Below are positions 24,625 to 34,250 of a stretch of DNA of 64,000 nucleotides, piece after piece. Below the pieces are notes generated by a model, which did not search any database, had not been told where the DNA came from, and saw nothing but the letters and a program-made list of their open reading frames with translations. The position numbers and the translations under genes are program-made. This stretch comes from Butyrivibrio sp. (GTDB taxonomy: Bacteria; Bacillota; Clostridia; Lachnospirales; Lachnospiraceae): contig SVGA01000002.1 of the NCBI GenBank assembly GCA_015056575.1, positions 1 to 64,000 of the forward strand. Reading direction: 5' to 3'. Within the stretch, counting starts at the first letter, position 1, and each line of letters starts with the position of its first letter.

Positions 24625-25294
24625 AACTTCTTGCTCCTATCTTCAAATAAATTCCCAAAACAATCATTCCAAGTATCATTAGACACTTAACACTTATGCT
24701 ACTAAGGGGCATTAGTGTTCCTGTTCCACCAAATGTTCCATAAGGTATTTCTTTCATACCAACGAATAATACAAAGTACATTATGCTATATATTGCTGTA
24801 CACACTGTTATGGTCAACTTTTTTGTAAGAATTCCGGTCATAAACAAAGCAAAAATAACTGGAAGAACCTCTATTAACTCTTTACACCGCCATAACGTAA
24901 TCAGTTTGTCATCATTGCCATTTGGCAATAATCTCATATATAAAAAAGAAAGAACATAGGAGCCAATCAAGACTATTCCCCATATTTTTATCATTCCCTC
25001 ACTGATTTCATTGTTTGTTGCTTTTATTTTTTTGAAGAAACAAACAAATAACACAATATATCCGGCAAACCGCAACAAATGTGTTCCTTGTCCTAATGCC
25101 TGTACAAGCCAGTTACCATAACCTGCAGTGTTCCTGATGTAATATGCCAGTTGTTCCATAATCCACGCAATTCCATTGACTAATCCTATCCCAATAAAGA
25201 ACATAGCCACTTTTGCAAAATCCTTCTGTGTCTTTTCTATCACAGCCTTTATTAAGGATATATCATCTAATGCATTTTCAATTGTTTTCTCCAT
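24602..25294 (-). CDS. Polytopic membrane protein of the protease cassette
   Basis: 230 aa with about six hydrophobic segments after a short cytosolic N-terminal helix (EKTIENALDDISLIKAVIEK). Such proteins are commonly paired with short winged-helix regulators in Firmicutes, but no function is assigned. AAAAAGGAGCGGATT precedes the ATG, and the consensus promoter lies about 75 bp upstream. Confidence 0.65.
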   Translation of the reverse strand: MEKTIENALDDISLIKAVIEKTQKDFAKVAMFFIGIGLVNGIAWIMEQLAYYIRNTAGYGNWLVQALGQGTHLLRFAGYIVLFVCFFKKIKATNNEISEGMIKIWGIVLIGSYVLSFLYMRLLPNGNDDKLITLWRCKELIEVLPVIFALFMTGILTKKLTITVCTAIYSIMYFVLFVGMKEIPYGTFGGTGTLMPLSSISVKCLMILGMIVLGIYLKIGARSYGDKLNT

Positions 25295-25367
25295 AATCCG
25301 CTCCTTTTTGCAAATTTACAGCATTTTTATTTAGTCCGATGATATTCAGCAACAAATATCATACTCT

Positions 25368-25396
25368 ATATTATAGAGTACTCTATAAAATGTCAA
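25368..25396 (-). promoter_or_regulatory. Consensus promoter with a palindromic operator in its spacer
   Basis: Minus strand TTGACA (25391-25396), 17-bp spacer, TAATAT (25368-25373). The spacer is largely filled by the perfect 16-bp palindrome TATAGAGTACTCTATA (25372-25387). Confidence 0.9.
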
Positions 25397-25466
25397 GCTT
25401 ATCTTTTCACGGAATACAAAGTTACTATTCACATTCATTCTGCTCTCATTAGCAATCATTAATCTT

Positions 25467-25561
25467 CACATGACGATTTATTTCAGCCATCACAAGTGCA
25501 GAAAACCCTTGATTTTCTTGGATTTTTCGCGTTTTTTTCTTTACTTTGAAATCGTCATGTG
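25467..25561. repeat. 13-bp perfect inverted repeat around a 69-bp centre
   Basis: CACATGACGATTT (25467-25479) and AAATCGTCATGTG (25549-25561). It lies between the VirD4 stop and the protease-cassette promoter. The region 25295-25627 contains no gene I can support. Confidence 0.75.
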
Positions 25562-25627
25562 TTGTAATAAATGTGTGCGCCCAGGAAAGCATAGGAAAGT
25601 GTGAATGGTAACAAATAAGGGACTGCC

Positions 25628-27979
25628 TTAAGCAATCCCCATCTGTTTGATAAAATCTCTTATTTCCTCAGTATCTGTGTGTTGGTTGAAAAGCTCTTTT
25701 ATCTCTTCAAAGCTATATCCTGCGATTACCAAAGGCTTTAAGAACCTGACATGGATGTTAGAAAAGCCATCATTGATAAGGCTTCGTACCACCCTGCAGC
25801 GGTCACGGTATACCTGTTCCTCACAGTCTGTTCCATCTGGATTTCCCCGAAACTCGTCGAGAATAATCTTTTTCATCATAGCATGTTTTTCATGATACTT
25901 TTCTGCATTCTTTTGAAGCATCTTTCTTTCATTAACTGAAAGCACAATATTTTCAGGCTTAACCTGCATCTTAACTGCTTCATGATAGGCAATTGCCTCA
26001 TCTACCGTGATGTGAATAATCTCTTCTCCCTGGGCTAGTAGCTTTTTAGCCTCTGCCTTTGCTCTTTCTCCTGAAAAGAATACCGGTGATAGATCTGCCC
26101 GCTTTTCTTTCCGTATCTCTTGGCGTTTCTTTGGATCATACGGATTATGCTTTCGGCAGAGTAGCTTAACAAAGTCTGTCCTCTCCATACGGCACTTAGT
26201 CTGATATAAAGGATCTGCACCTTTTACTACAATGGCACACTCCCCGTCCTTCTTCATGGCAAAGATATCTTCTGCTGATAGAAGACTCTTTTGCATGACA
26301 TCCTCCGATCTGGAACTCTGCCCCTTATAATCCTTAGCATCAGACTCACTTGCCTTATGGATTGTCTGCGTACCAAAATGTTTTGATAGATATTCACATG
26401 AATCCATATCCGGAGCTCCAAGTATATCTATGATGGAACAGTTACCGATAAGGTCTTTATCCATATCAAACTTAGGAAACTTTCTCTTAAGCTGAATCAG
26501 GTTCTGTACAATAATAACTGCACTCATGTTACGGCTACGCATGGTGGAAAGCTTTTCTACAAAGGAATCCGGCAGTGTGACATTTGCAAACTCATCCATA
26601 AGAAATGTCAAATGCTGCGGCAATGTTTCGTGAAGACTTGGATCAATGGCTGTCAGGTGGTAAAGTTCATCAAAGAATAGCGAATATACCATTGACGGGA
26701 TCCAGTCATAATAACGCTTATCTTCACTTGTTACGATAAATAGTATTCTCTTTCCTGTAGAAGCTTCCTTACATGGTTTTGAATACCCAAAACTCTTTGC
26801 AATCTGTATCTCATCCTCGGATAACAAGTCTATTACGCATTCAAGCTTCATATATCTGCAATGTGCATCCAAAGATGCCACAATGGAGCTTGTAGTCTCC
26901 GCTGCTCCGTTATAATACTTTTCGATTGCAACATACCCGGGAAAGTCCGACTCCATATGTCGCTCTTCTTTCCAGTTGCTCTGTGCTTTCTTTGCGATAT
27001 CAAGAATGCCTCCTTCCCTGTTATCAATTGAGCCATCCTTATTTGTATATACACAGGTAGCATCAAGAAGCTTTACAAAGGTCTTCCAGTTCTGATCTTC
27101 CTTCGGATAATAGTAGTGAATCAGATAAATGATACTCGTAAGAAGCACTTCTGCCGATTGCTCAAAAAACTGATCATTTCCGCCGCTTTCTTCTGCCGGA
27201 GTTGTTGCTTTCATAAGGATTCCAGCAATGCTCATGATATCAGACTCGTTTCTGATATATTCAAACGGGTTAAAATGGATACTCATAGGCATACCATCTT
27301 CAGATTCCACGTTCATGACCATAACTTCATAGCCGTTATCCTCAAAATATTGTCCTGTCTGCTTAAAAAGTTCTCCTTTGGGATCTGTCACAAGGAAGTT
27401 TCCGCATAGCTGGGATAACATCGGACGGGCAAGCCTGAATGATTTACCGGAGCCTGGCGGTCCTACAACTAGCATATTTAAGTTTGAAGTCCTCTCATTA
27501 TGAATCGAAAGATATACCCCCTCTGCAATCCAGTAATTTGCCGTGTTTACACGAAGGGGATGATCAAGATGAACATCCCCCGTAACAACATCAACAACAT
27601 TTTTCTCATCATGGTTTGCAAAGAGCTTTGTAAATTCCTTGGCATCTCCCCATTTGGCTTTACCAAATTCTTCTCCGGCGAAAGGATGCTCTATCTTTGT
27701 AAAGATTATGATAAATGCCATAGACCATCCGATCACAAAGGTTAATACAAACTTCGGTGTCGCCGGTGTAACTCCTACTATAAAATGATGCTGCTCTATG
27801 ATAAAGGACTGGAAGTTGTTCATGAACTCATTCAGATTATTCCCGTCCATCCACACAGCTCCCAAAAGAAAGCCAAGATATACACAGACAAATACACCAA
27901 TCGCATATATGATAAGCGTCTCTTTAACGCTCCTTGTATGCTTTTTTACCGGTCTTTCTCTTACAAACAAATCGCTCAT
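25628..27979 (-). CDS. VirD4/TraG-type coupling protein
   Basis: 783 aa from the ATG at 27979 (GGAGGCAGGTCT upstream). The open frame extends to 28225, but that part overlaps the 21-aa gene and lacks a start signal. Two N-terminal membrane segments, Walker A GPPGSGKS at about residue 195, and LVTDPKGE with downstream DEFANV as Walker B. Coupling proteins deliver the relaxase-DNA complex to the T4SS channel. The C-terminal 150 residues are charged and may bind the relaxosome. Confidence 0.92.
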   Translation of the reverse strand: MSDLFVRERPVKKHTRSVKETLIIYAIGVFVCVYLGFLLGAVWMDGNNLNEFMNNFQSFIIEQHHFIVGVTPATPKFVLTFVIGWSMAFIIIFTKIEHPFAGEEFGKAKWGDAKEFTKLFANHDEKNVVDVVTGDVHLDHPLRVNTANYWIAEGVYLSIHNERTSNLNMLVVGPPGSGKSFRLARPMLSQLCGNFLVTDPKGELFKQTGQYFEDNGYEVMVMNVESEDGMPMSIHFNPFEYIRNESDIMSIAGILMKATTPAEESGGNDQFFEQSAEVLLTSIIYLIHYYYPKEDQNWKTFVKLLDATCVYTNKDGSIDNREGGILDIAKKAQSNWKEERHMESDFPGYVAIEKYYNGAAETTSSIVASLDAHCRYMKLECVIDLLSEDEIQIAKSFGYSKPCKEASTGKRILFIVTSEDKRYYDWIPSMVYSLFFDELYHLTAIDPSLHETLPQHLTFLMDEFANVTLPDSFVEKLSTMRSRNMSAVIIVQNLIQLKRKFPKFDMDKDLIGNCSIIDILGAPDMDSCEYLSKHFGTQTIHKASESDAKDYKGQSSRSEDVMQKSLLSAEDIFAMKKDGECAIVVKGADPLYQTKCRMERTDFVKLLCRKHNPYDPKKRQEIRKEKRADLSPVFFSGERAKAEAKKLLAQGEEIIHITVDEAIAYHEAVKMQVKPENIVLSVNERKMLQKNAEKYHEKHAMMKKIILDEFRGNPDGTDCEEQVYRDRCRVVRSLINDGFSNIHVRFLKPLVIAGYSFEEIKELFNQHTDTEEIRDFIKQMGIA

Positions 27980-27990
27980 AGACCTGCCTC

Positions 27991-28056
27991 CTATTCGTAA
28001 GCCTGATTCATGGCACTTGCTATAAGAAGAAATCCCAAGATACTTAATGTAATCAT
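27991..28056 (-). CDS. 21-residue membrane micropeptide
   Basis: MITLSILGFLLIASAMNQAY plus a final E: one hydrophobic helix with a short polar end. ATG is preceded by an excellent GGAGGGGGCT, and the stop is followed at once by the GGAGG of the VirD4 gene. It sits between the 482-aa gene and virD4. The ribosome binding site and position support translation. It may only serve to couple translation of virD4. Confidence 0.55.
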   Translation of the reverse strand: MITLSILGFLLIASAMNQAYE

Positions 28057-28067
28057 AGCCCCCTCCT

Positions 28068-29516
28068 TCATCTTGCAGCAGCCTTGGTAATAGCCTTTGC
28101 AGCGCTTTCTGACTTTGCTTTTCCTTCAAGTGCCTTAAGGATTTCATCTCCAGTGAGAGTCTTTTCCTTTCCATCAGCGCCGATAAAGGAATACTTCTCG
28201 TCAGAGCGGATGGAAATCTTTGCACTATCAGAATCGATGCCTACAAGAGAAACTCCTTCTACAAGACCATCATCAAGCTCTAAAGACAAAATCCTGTTTT
28301 CACTTGGCATGATGGATTCCGATGGAACCGTGACAGTGGAATAAAAGCTTCTTGCATATGCCTCACGCTGAGCCGCATCATTTCTTGCCTGGTCGATCAT
28401 GATCTGTGCTTCGCCTGAAATTTCATGCCCACCTTCCTGGGCACTGGTAAAATTTGTATCAAACCCAAGGATATAGTCATGAAGGTTTTCTTCACTTCTC
28501 ATAACCGTCATAGGCTGATCTTTCATCATTCCTGCATTTTTAAGGATTTCAGGAAGTTTTTCATTCCATGCCTCCATCGTAAGGCCTCTGTCAGATACGG
28601 GTTCAAACTTTGCTCCCGTTACAGGATCTGAGACTTCATAGACAGAAAAAACCATGCCCTTATCATCCACTTCAAAGCTCCTCTTTACTGTGAGAAGTGT
28701 GTCATCTCCGGTCTTTTGGCTGTAATAGAGCTCTTTCGACTCCGGAACAAGCCCTGAATCACGGATAGGATACATGCAATCTTCTGGCATAAACTCTCTT
28801 ACCACTCCACATGTCTGCGCCTGCAACATTGCAAGTTCGGGATTATCCAAAAACTCTGTACCTTCCGCCTGCTTAAGATAGTCTGCAAAATCAAGGACAT
28901 TGTTTCTATCCATCTTTTCCTTGGACTCTGCCAAAAGTTCACTGTTCTGCGATTTGCCCTGTTCAAGTGCTTCAATCTCTTTCTGAATCTCGTCCTTTTC
29001 TTCCTGAGTCTCAGCATTTGCAAGTCTATCCTTCGCATCAGCGATTTTCTCATCATATGACTTATCCTGTGCTTCCTCACTTGCAACACGCTTTCTCATG
29101 TAGGACTTGATCTGTTCATCATGGATTCCAAAGTCCTGTGCAAGCACGGCAACAGGAACGTAATCATCATTTGGATTAAGATCCGGCATGATACAGTATC
29201 TGAGATTATTCTTCTGACAATAATATTCAAACGGGCTGATAAAGCCTTCTCCCTTTACATCGGGATCATTTGTAATATTGATTGTTGGCTCGAACATTTC
29301 CTTGGGAAACTCCAAAATAGGAGCCATTCCTTCACTTGCTTCCTGAATCTTCTGCCAGGAACAGCTTCCGGGCTTATTAAGCCATTTCTGGTGATTCCAC
29401 TCATGCAAGGACTTAACGCCACTTACCATAGCTGCAATCATCGCCTTTGTTCCTTTCAAAAGGTAATAAATCCCTTTATATTCAAGATCTACAACCTGAG
29501 CAATTTCATCTGCCAT
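28068..29516 (-). CDS. Element protein of unknown function with central coiled coil
   Basis: 482 aa. The N-terminal part (DLEYKGIYYLLKGTKAMIAA) faintly recalls PcfB/DUF3801-type conjugation accessory proteins. The centre (about 145-215) is a charged coiled coil. The C-terminal 150 residues are beta-rich with an alanine-rich basic end. No membrane segment, no catalytic motif. Lies between NlpC/P60 and virD4 genes, so a cytosolic transfer function is inferred. Confidence 0.6.
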   Translation of the reverse strand: MADEIAQVVDLEYKGIYYLLKGTKAMIAAMVSGVKSLHEWNHQKWLNKPGSCSWQKIQEASEGMAPILEFPKEMFEPTINITNDPDVKGEGFISPFEYYCQKNNLRYCIMPDLNPNDDYVPVAVLAQDFGIHDEQIKSYMRKRVASEEAQDKSYDEKIADAKDRLANAETQEEKDEIQKEIEALEQGKSQNSELLAESKEKMDRNNVLDFADYLKQAEGTEFLDNPELAMLQAQTCGVVREFMPEDCMYPIRDSGLVPESKELYYSQKTGDDTLLTVKRSFEVDDKGMVFSVYEVSDPVTGAKFEPVSDRGLTMEAWNEKLPEILKNAGMMKDQPMTVMRSEENLHDYILGFDTNFTSAQEGGHEISGEAQIMIDQARNDAAQREAYARSFYSTVTVPSESIMPSENRILSLELDDGLVEGVSLVGIDSDSAKISIRSDEKYSFIGADGKEKTLTGDEILKALEGKAKSESAAKAITKAAAR

Positions 29517-29529
29517 TTCACATTCCTCC

Positions 29530-30768
29530 TTATGGTCTTAATACTAAAATCACGTTTTTTGTTCTAAGTGTCTGATATACAACGCCGTGGTCTTCATTTA
29601 GAGCTTCCACCACTTCACCGTTTCCTACATAAACTGCCACATGGTATATGCCAAGAAACCTTCCATTGTCATGTCCGCCGTAAAAGATTAAATCTCCCGG
29701 CTCCATATCTCTTACATCAAGCCTTGTTGAATTTACGACCTCTCCCTTGCTGTATAGCTTACTTGCCTCAGCCGCAGCAGTCGGAGGATATCCGCCTCCA
29801 TAACTTATGTCCACGCCGCCTGCCTGCCAGCTATAGTAGGCAAGGGATGAACAGTCATATGCATAGCCACTTGCTCTGTTTGCCTGAGAATACGGATAGC
29901 CAACTCTTGAAAGAGCAAACCTGATAACTTCCTCTTGTCTCCCTGTAGCTCCTGAATCATCCACAATAGCGTCTATTTCCTCATCTGTAAGGCTTTCTTC
30001 TGAAAGAATCCTTCCTCGTCCTGAAAACCTTGATACAAATCCTGTAACGGTGGTACTTACGCTGTTTATGGAAGTAAACATGCCAACCACCAAAGATACA
30101 AGGATCATAAATACGATAAGAAACATCAAAACAACCATTACATGCGGTGCAATAAGAGCTGCTATCTTGGCAAAAAGCCCCTTTAAGTACGTAGCCGGAT
30201 TAAGAATCTCAGTCACTACTCTGACTGCCCCGGTATTTCCGTCCTTAAGTGCATCCCCTGTTGCTTTATCAGAGCCAAGGTCATTTCCTATCATGCCTTT
30301 TGCCCTTAGCATCTTTGCTACGGCTGTTTTATTTGCTGCCGCTCTTTTCTCCTTAGATACTGACTTCTTTGAAACATCTTTTGATACAGACTTTCCTGCA
30401 TCTGCTTTTTCTGTACCCTTCTCTGGCTTCGAAGGAGTCTGTGCCGATGCCTCTGCCCCGATAGTCTTTTGGGACGCGCTCTCATCTTTGGCTTCTTTCC
30501 TCTCGCTGTCCGTTCCTTTCGCTTTCTTCTCATCTATAAAAGCCTCCTTCTGCTTTAATTTAAGGAACTTCTTCATTTCCTTCGCTTTTGCGTTATGCTT
30601 ATTTGCAGAAAGGGAGGCCAATCCGCTCAGTGTAAGATCCACTTTTGCAGATGCATCCTCCCCATCTCCTTTAGAAAACCTAGAGGCTTCACCTGCGGCA
30701 AAGTTAAGGGCATAGTCTTTAAATTTCACATCACTTGTAAACCGTGCTCCTTCCTCTTTAAACCCCAT
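29530..30768 (-). CDS. Membrane-anchored NlpC/P60 cell-wall hydrolase (VirB1-like role)
   Basis: 412 aa from the ATG at 30768 (GGAGGTGGCT). A long charged, low-complexity N-terminal part of about 185 residues precedes one membrane segment (about 205-230) and a C-terminal NlpC/P60 domain. Catalytic Cys is in YAYDCSSLAYYSW and His in YHVAVYVGNG. It would open peptidoglycan for the conjugation machine. The large cytosolic part is unusual and may bind VirB4, whose gene it overlaps. Confidence 0.85.
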   Translation of the reverse strand: MGFKEEGARFTSDVKFKDYALNFAAGEASRFSKGDGEDASAKVDLTLSGLASLSANKHNAKAKEMKKFLKLKQKEAFIDEKKAKGTDSERKEAKDESASQKTIGAEASAQTPSKPEKGTEKADAGKSVSKDVSKKSVSKEKRAAANKTAVAKMLRAKGMIGNDLGSDKATGDALKDGNTGAVRVVTEILNPATYLKGLFAKIAALIAPHVMVVLMFLIVFMILVSLVVGMFTSINSVSTTVTGFVSRFSGRGRILSEESLTDEEIDAIVDDSGATGRQEEVIRFALSRVGYPYSQANRASGYAYDCSSLAYYSWQAGGVDISYGGGYPPTAAAEASKLYSKGEVVNSTRLDVRDMEPGDLIFYGGHDNGRFLGIYHVAVYVGNGEVVEALNEDHGVVYQTLRTKNVILVLRP

Positions 30769-33250
30769 AGCCACCTCCGTCTGTGTTTACGATTTCATAA
30801 ATTTCTGACTCCTTGCTCATCCTCATATCAAAAGGAACTGTTACGCTTCCCATCTTAAGAAGCCCCGTTCCGCTCTCTGCATTGTCAACAAAGTTGAACA
30901 TGGCAGGAGATATACTCGGCAAGAACTCCATAAGCTTTTTCTTATCCACGGATGACTGGGATAAAAGTGCAAAATACTCCGTATTTGAAAGAATCGCTGA
31001 AAGCTTACCGGCATTCTCGTCATTCAAAAGATCAGACATATTCTGAGTTATGCCATTTAGGATACCGCTCATCTTTCGGATCTCTTTCCAGAGCTTCAAA
31101 ATAAAGTTTGCTACCTGGTCAACTGCCAAAAGCTCATGAAACTCATCAATATAAAGATGTGTCCACCTGCCGACCTTGGCATTTACCTTGATCTTGCCCC
31201 TTAATGTTTCCATCATGATGAGCATGCTGGTGATACGAAGATTGTCCTTGAGCCCTGCTATATCAAATGCAATCAGCCTGTTACTAAGATCTACATTTGT
31301 CCTGTGGTTAAACAGATTCAGTGACCCGTTTACAAAAATCTCCATTGCTGCAGCAAGGTGATCTGCAAGGTCTGTTCCTTCATCCAAAAGCCCCTGATAT
31401 ACATCCTGCAATGTCGGTGAATAAGCTCTTACCTGCTCTTCCTTGGATAAATCCTCTGAAAGACTTACCTGTGTGATTTCTTCCTTCATAAACTCCGGCA
31501 CTTCATATTCGACTGCTTTTTCTGTCTCACCGTTAAGGCGCTTTCTCATGCTATAATTTGCTGAGTACACCTTATCAATGACTCTATCAACAACGCCCTG
31601 CTCCTCTGCTTCCATATCTCTTTTAAGAAGTGAGGATATCAGCGTTAAAATAAAGTCTGCCTTTTCCGAGATGATCTCCCGAAGACCGGCATAATCCACA
31701 CCTTCGAAGTCCACATCCATCGGGTTAAGGTAAAACTCCTTCTTTGAGTCAAAGCAGATAACTGTACCATGCATCCTCATAACAACAGGCCCGTATTCCG
31801 ACTGGGGATCCACAATTAAGATCTGGTCTGTGGGATTGTTAAGATAAACCGATATCATCTCGCTCTTGGAAAACACGCTCTTACCTGAACCGGACTGTCC
31901 AAGAATCATGCCGTTATGGTTTTTAAGCTTCTTCTTGTCCGCAAAGATTGCATTTTGTGAAAGCTGGTTGATGCCGTAATATACGCCATTTTCATCATTA
32001 AGCTCCTGAGTCTTAAAAGGCATGAACATCGCAAGACAGCTCGATGACAGGTTTACTACTCTCTTAAACTCCTGTATTCCATATATAAGCGCTGAGTTAA
32101 GTGCCTCCTTTTGCATTGCAAAGCAGCTCTTAAGCGTAAGGCTTTTAAGCGACGCAATATTCTTAAGCTTATCCTCGATCTGCACCAGTTCTTCTTTTGA
32201 ATCAGCTAAAAACAACACAAGAATTGTTGTATTGAAGTAGTGGTCATCTAAGCTATCAAGTTCCTTCATAAACTGATCGAGCTTTTCCTTTTCGTTTAAA
32301 AGCTTCTGCGATGCATCCGCAAGATAGTCATTATTATTACGGTTTCTTTGCTTCTCCCCCTCTATCTTCATTCCCACTGCCATGTACTTTCTTGAAATCT
32401 CCTGCTTAAAGCCTGAAATATCAAGAAGTTCATTATTGACTGTTACATAGCTAGTACAATTGATTTTGGAAAGAGAAGTTATGATGTCAGACTCCAAAGC
32501 CTTTGGATAATCCTCGATATACATCACTTTCCCGTAACTTCCGTTTAATACAAAGCTCTCATTATCAAACTCGATTGCGGCCGGAGACAGGATATTGATA
32601 AAATCCTGCCCCATAGATACCGCTTTCTGAAAGGAGAACCTATATCCGCTTTCAAGTCCTGTATGCATGAAGTTATAGATAAGCTGCATTCTTTCATCTA
32701 TGGAAAGTGATTTCATAGATGATCCCTGCATGCCGTTAAGCCCAAGTCCAATAAAGGCAGACCTTATCGCACCTTCTATAGACATAAAAGTTGCCTTGGC
32801 ATCCTTCATTCCATCCGCTGATATGGTAAGCGTCAGGTAGATGGTCTGATATAGTCCCTGCTTGGCATCAGATAGCTTTTCTCTGATTACCTGATTATAG
32901 GAATCCCTAAGTCTGTCATCCGCATCCCCACGCTTTTTATAAAGAACCTTTTCGTGAAAACTCTTCTCGTCCACATGTTCATTTGCGATGCTATATGAAA
33001 ACCTGCAGGGAATACCCTTTAGTACCTTTGAAAAACTGACGATGATAGATTTCTGCTCCTCATCAGTCACACCTGCAAAGTTGATATCACTTAGCATGTA
33101 TGTCTTTGAATACTTTCCCCCAGGCAGGGTAAATATGCCGCTCTCTTCAATAGCCTCTACAGAGAAGATATCCTGAACGCTATTTACTTCTGCACAAACA
33201 GGAGTGTCATACATCTTCGTCTGTTCGTACTTCGTTTTGATTACCGCCAT
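30758..33250 (-). CDS. VirB4-type T4SS ATPase
   Basis: 830 aa from the ATG at 33250 (GGAGGGAAT upstream). The N-terminal half is the VirB4 family domain. Walker A GQSGSGKSVFSKSEM is at about residue 465, and Walker B lies in THLYIDEFHELL. VirB4 is the essential motor of conjugative T4SS. Its N-terminal half resembles the preceding 344-aa protein, which has no ATPase. Overlaps the NlpC/P60 gene. Confidence 0.93.
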   Translation of the reverse strand: MAVIKTKYEQTKMYDTPVCAEVNSVQDIFSVEAIEESGIFTLPGGKYSKTYMLSDINFAGVTDEEQKSIIVSFSKVLKGIPCRFSYSIANEHVDEKSFHEKVLYKKRGDADDRLRDSYNQVIREKLSDAKQGLYQTIYLTLTISADGMKDAKATFMSIEGAIRSAFIGLGLNGMQGSSMKSLSIDERMQLIYNFMHTGLESGYRFSFQKAVSMGQDFINILSPAAIEFDNESFVLNGSYGKVMYIEDYPKALESDIITSLSKINCTSYVTVNNELLDISGFKQEISRKYMAVGMKIEGEKQRNRNNNDYLADASQKLLNEKEKLDQFMKELDSLDDHYFNTTILVLFLADSKEELVQIEDKLKNIASLKSLTLKSCFAMQKEALNSALIYGIQEFKRVVNLSSSCLAMFMPFKTQELNDENGVYYGINQLSQNAIFADKKKLKNHNGMILGQSGSGKSVFSKSEMISVYLNNPTDQILIVDPQSEYGPVVMRMHGTVICFDSKKEFYLNPMDVDFEGVDYAGLREIISEKADFILTLISSLLKRDMEAEEQGVVDRVIDKVYSANYSMRKRLNGETEKAVEYEVPEFMKEEITQVSLSEDLSKEEQVRAYSPTLQDVYQGLLDEGTDLADHLAAAMEIFVNGSLNLFNHRTNVDLSNRLIAFDIAGLKDNLRITSMLIMMETLRGKIKVNAKVGRWTHLYIDEFHELLAVDQVANFILKLWKEIRKMSGILNGITQNMSDLLNDENAGKLSAILSNTEYFALLSQSSVDKKKLMEFLPSISPAMFNFVDNAESGTGLLKMGSVTVPFDMRMSKESEIYEIVNTDGGGYGV

Positions 33251-34241
33251 ATTCCCTCCTGAAAATCTCATTCATTGTTTCTACGCTTACATTTCTTAGG
33301 TTCTTGTAATCTATAAGTCCAAGAGAGATTTGTGATAAGAAGCTGTCTTTCTGCCCTCCGAATACCGGAGAAATCAAAAAACCTGCTCTTGCAAAGATGG
33401 TATCTACCGTCTTTTTTATGATCTCCATTGCATCCTTTGAATCACAGAGAAACGTAAGCTGCCCTGATACATTCAAAAACTCCTGTACCGAGTCACGGTT
33501 TAGAGTCCGTGAGTATCTTTTTTCAAGTGTTCTTACATAATCTTCCTTGTCGAGGTCACTTATCCCGACAAGATCAAATGTCACAAATACCGGGCATCCA
33601 AGTTTTTTTAAAAGTGACAGGGTATCTCCGGAAGCCTCATCCGGGTATTCCATGAAAAACATGGTCATTCCGAATGATCCTTCAATCTGGAAGTGATCTC
33701 TTTCTTCCACAATCTCCGGAGATATCTCCTTTAGTAAATCCCGCTTTGCACGGACGAATGATGCATAGGAAAATGACCTTTTTTCTCCACCAAGCTGCAT
33801 AAAGATTACCTTTATCGCTTCGTCTACGGTTAAGGACCGTACCCCTATCATTTCCTGTAATATCACTTCATCTGCTTCAAACTGTTCCCGTACCGGCTCA
33901 TAGATATCACCCTCTGCAATTAGTGAGACAAATGCCCTCGCTGTGTGTGATTCTCCTTTTGCAGGGGCAATCCTTTCTGTGATACGGATTCTGGATTTTA
34001 CTTTTAGTGCCGCTTTTACAGCTCCCTTTATGCTTCCTGTCACTTCAAAAACTTTGACCCATCTGCCGCCGTCAAAGCAAAAGGCACCGGACGGATCAAA
34101 ACTAAGGAATCCCATGCTATTTGCAGATTTTTTCGGTGCGGAGATAAGCATCCTGTTTGCTTCTTTGATCAGGCGCTTTCTCTCTTTTTCCGCCTTTCTT
34201 TCCTCCCTGCTTCTCTCCACCCGTTCCTTTTTCTTTGTCAT
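33207..34241 (-). CDS. VirB4-like protein lacking the ATPase domain
   Basis: 344 aa, lysine/arginine-rich first 35 residues. By eye, residues about 185-340 (MTMFFMEYPDEASGDTLSLL, FVTFDLVGISDLDKED, LTFLCDSKDAMEII, SLGLIDYKNLRNVS) follow the order of the VirB4 N-terminal domain encoded next (VMYIEDYPKALESDIITSLS, YVTVNNELLDISGFKQ, LVLFLADSKEELVQI, YGIQEFKRVVNLSS). No Walker motifs. Possibly a structural partner or regulator of VirB4. It overlaps virB4 by 44 bp. Confidence 0.65.
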   Translation of the reverse strand: MTKKKERVERSREERKAEKERKRLIKEANRMLISAPKKSANSMGFLSFDPSGAFCFDGGRWVKVFEVTGSIKGAVKAALKVKSRIRITERIAPAKGESHTARAFVSLIAEGDIYEPVREQFEADEVILQEMIGVRSLTVDEAIKVIFMQLGGEKRSFSYASFVRAKRDLLKEISPEIVEERDHFQIEGSFGMTMFFMEYPDEASGDTLSLLKKLGCPVFVTFDLVGISDLDKEDYVRTLEKRYSRTLNRDSVQEFLNVSGQLTFLCDSKDAMEIIKKTVDTIFARAGFLISPVFGGQKDSFLSQISLGLIDYKNLRNVSVETMNEIFRREYGGNQNEVRTDEDV

Positions 34242-34250
34242 AGCTCCTCC

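Noticed and set aside
27980-28225. Longer start for virD4
   Set aside because: Would overlap the 21-aa gene and the 482-aa gene, without a ribosome binding site; the ATG at 27979 has one.
30050-30715. 221-codon plus-strand frame opposite the NlpC/P60 gene
   Set aside because: Serine/phenylalanine-rich antisense of the low-complexity lysine/alanine region; no start signal.
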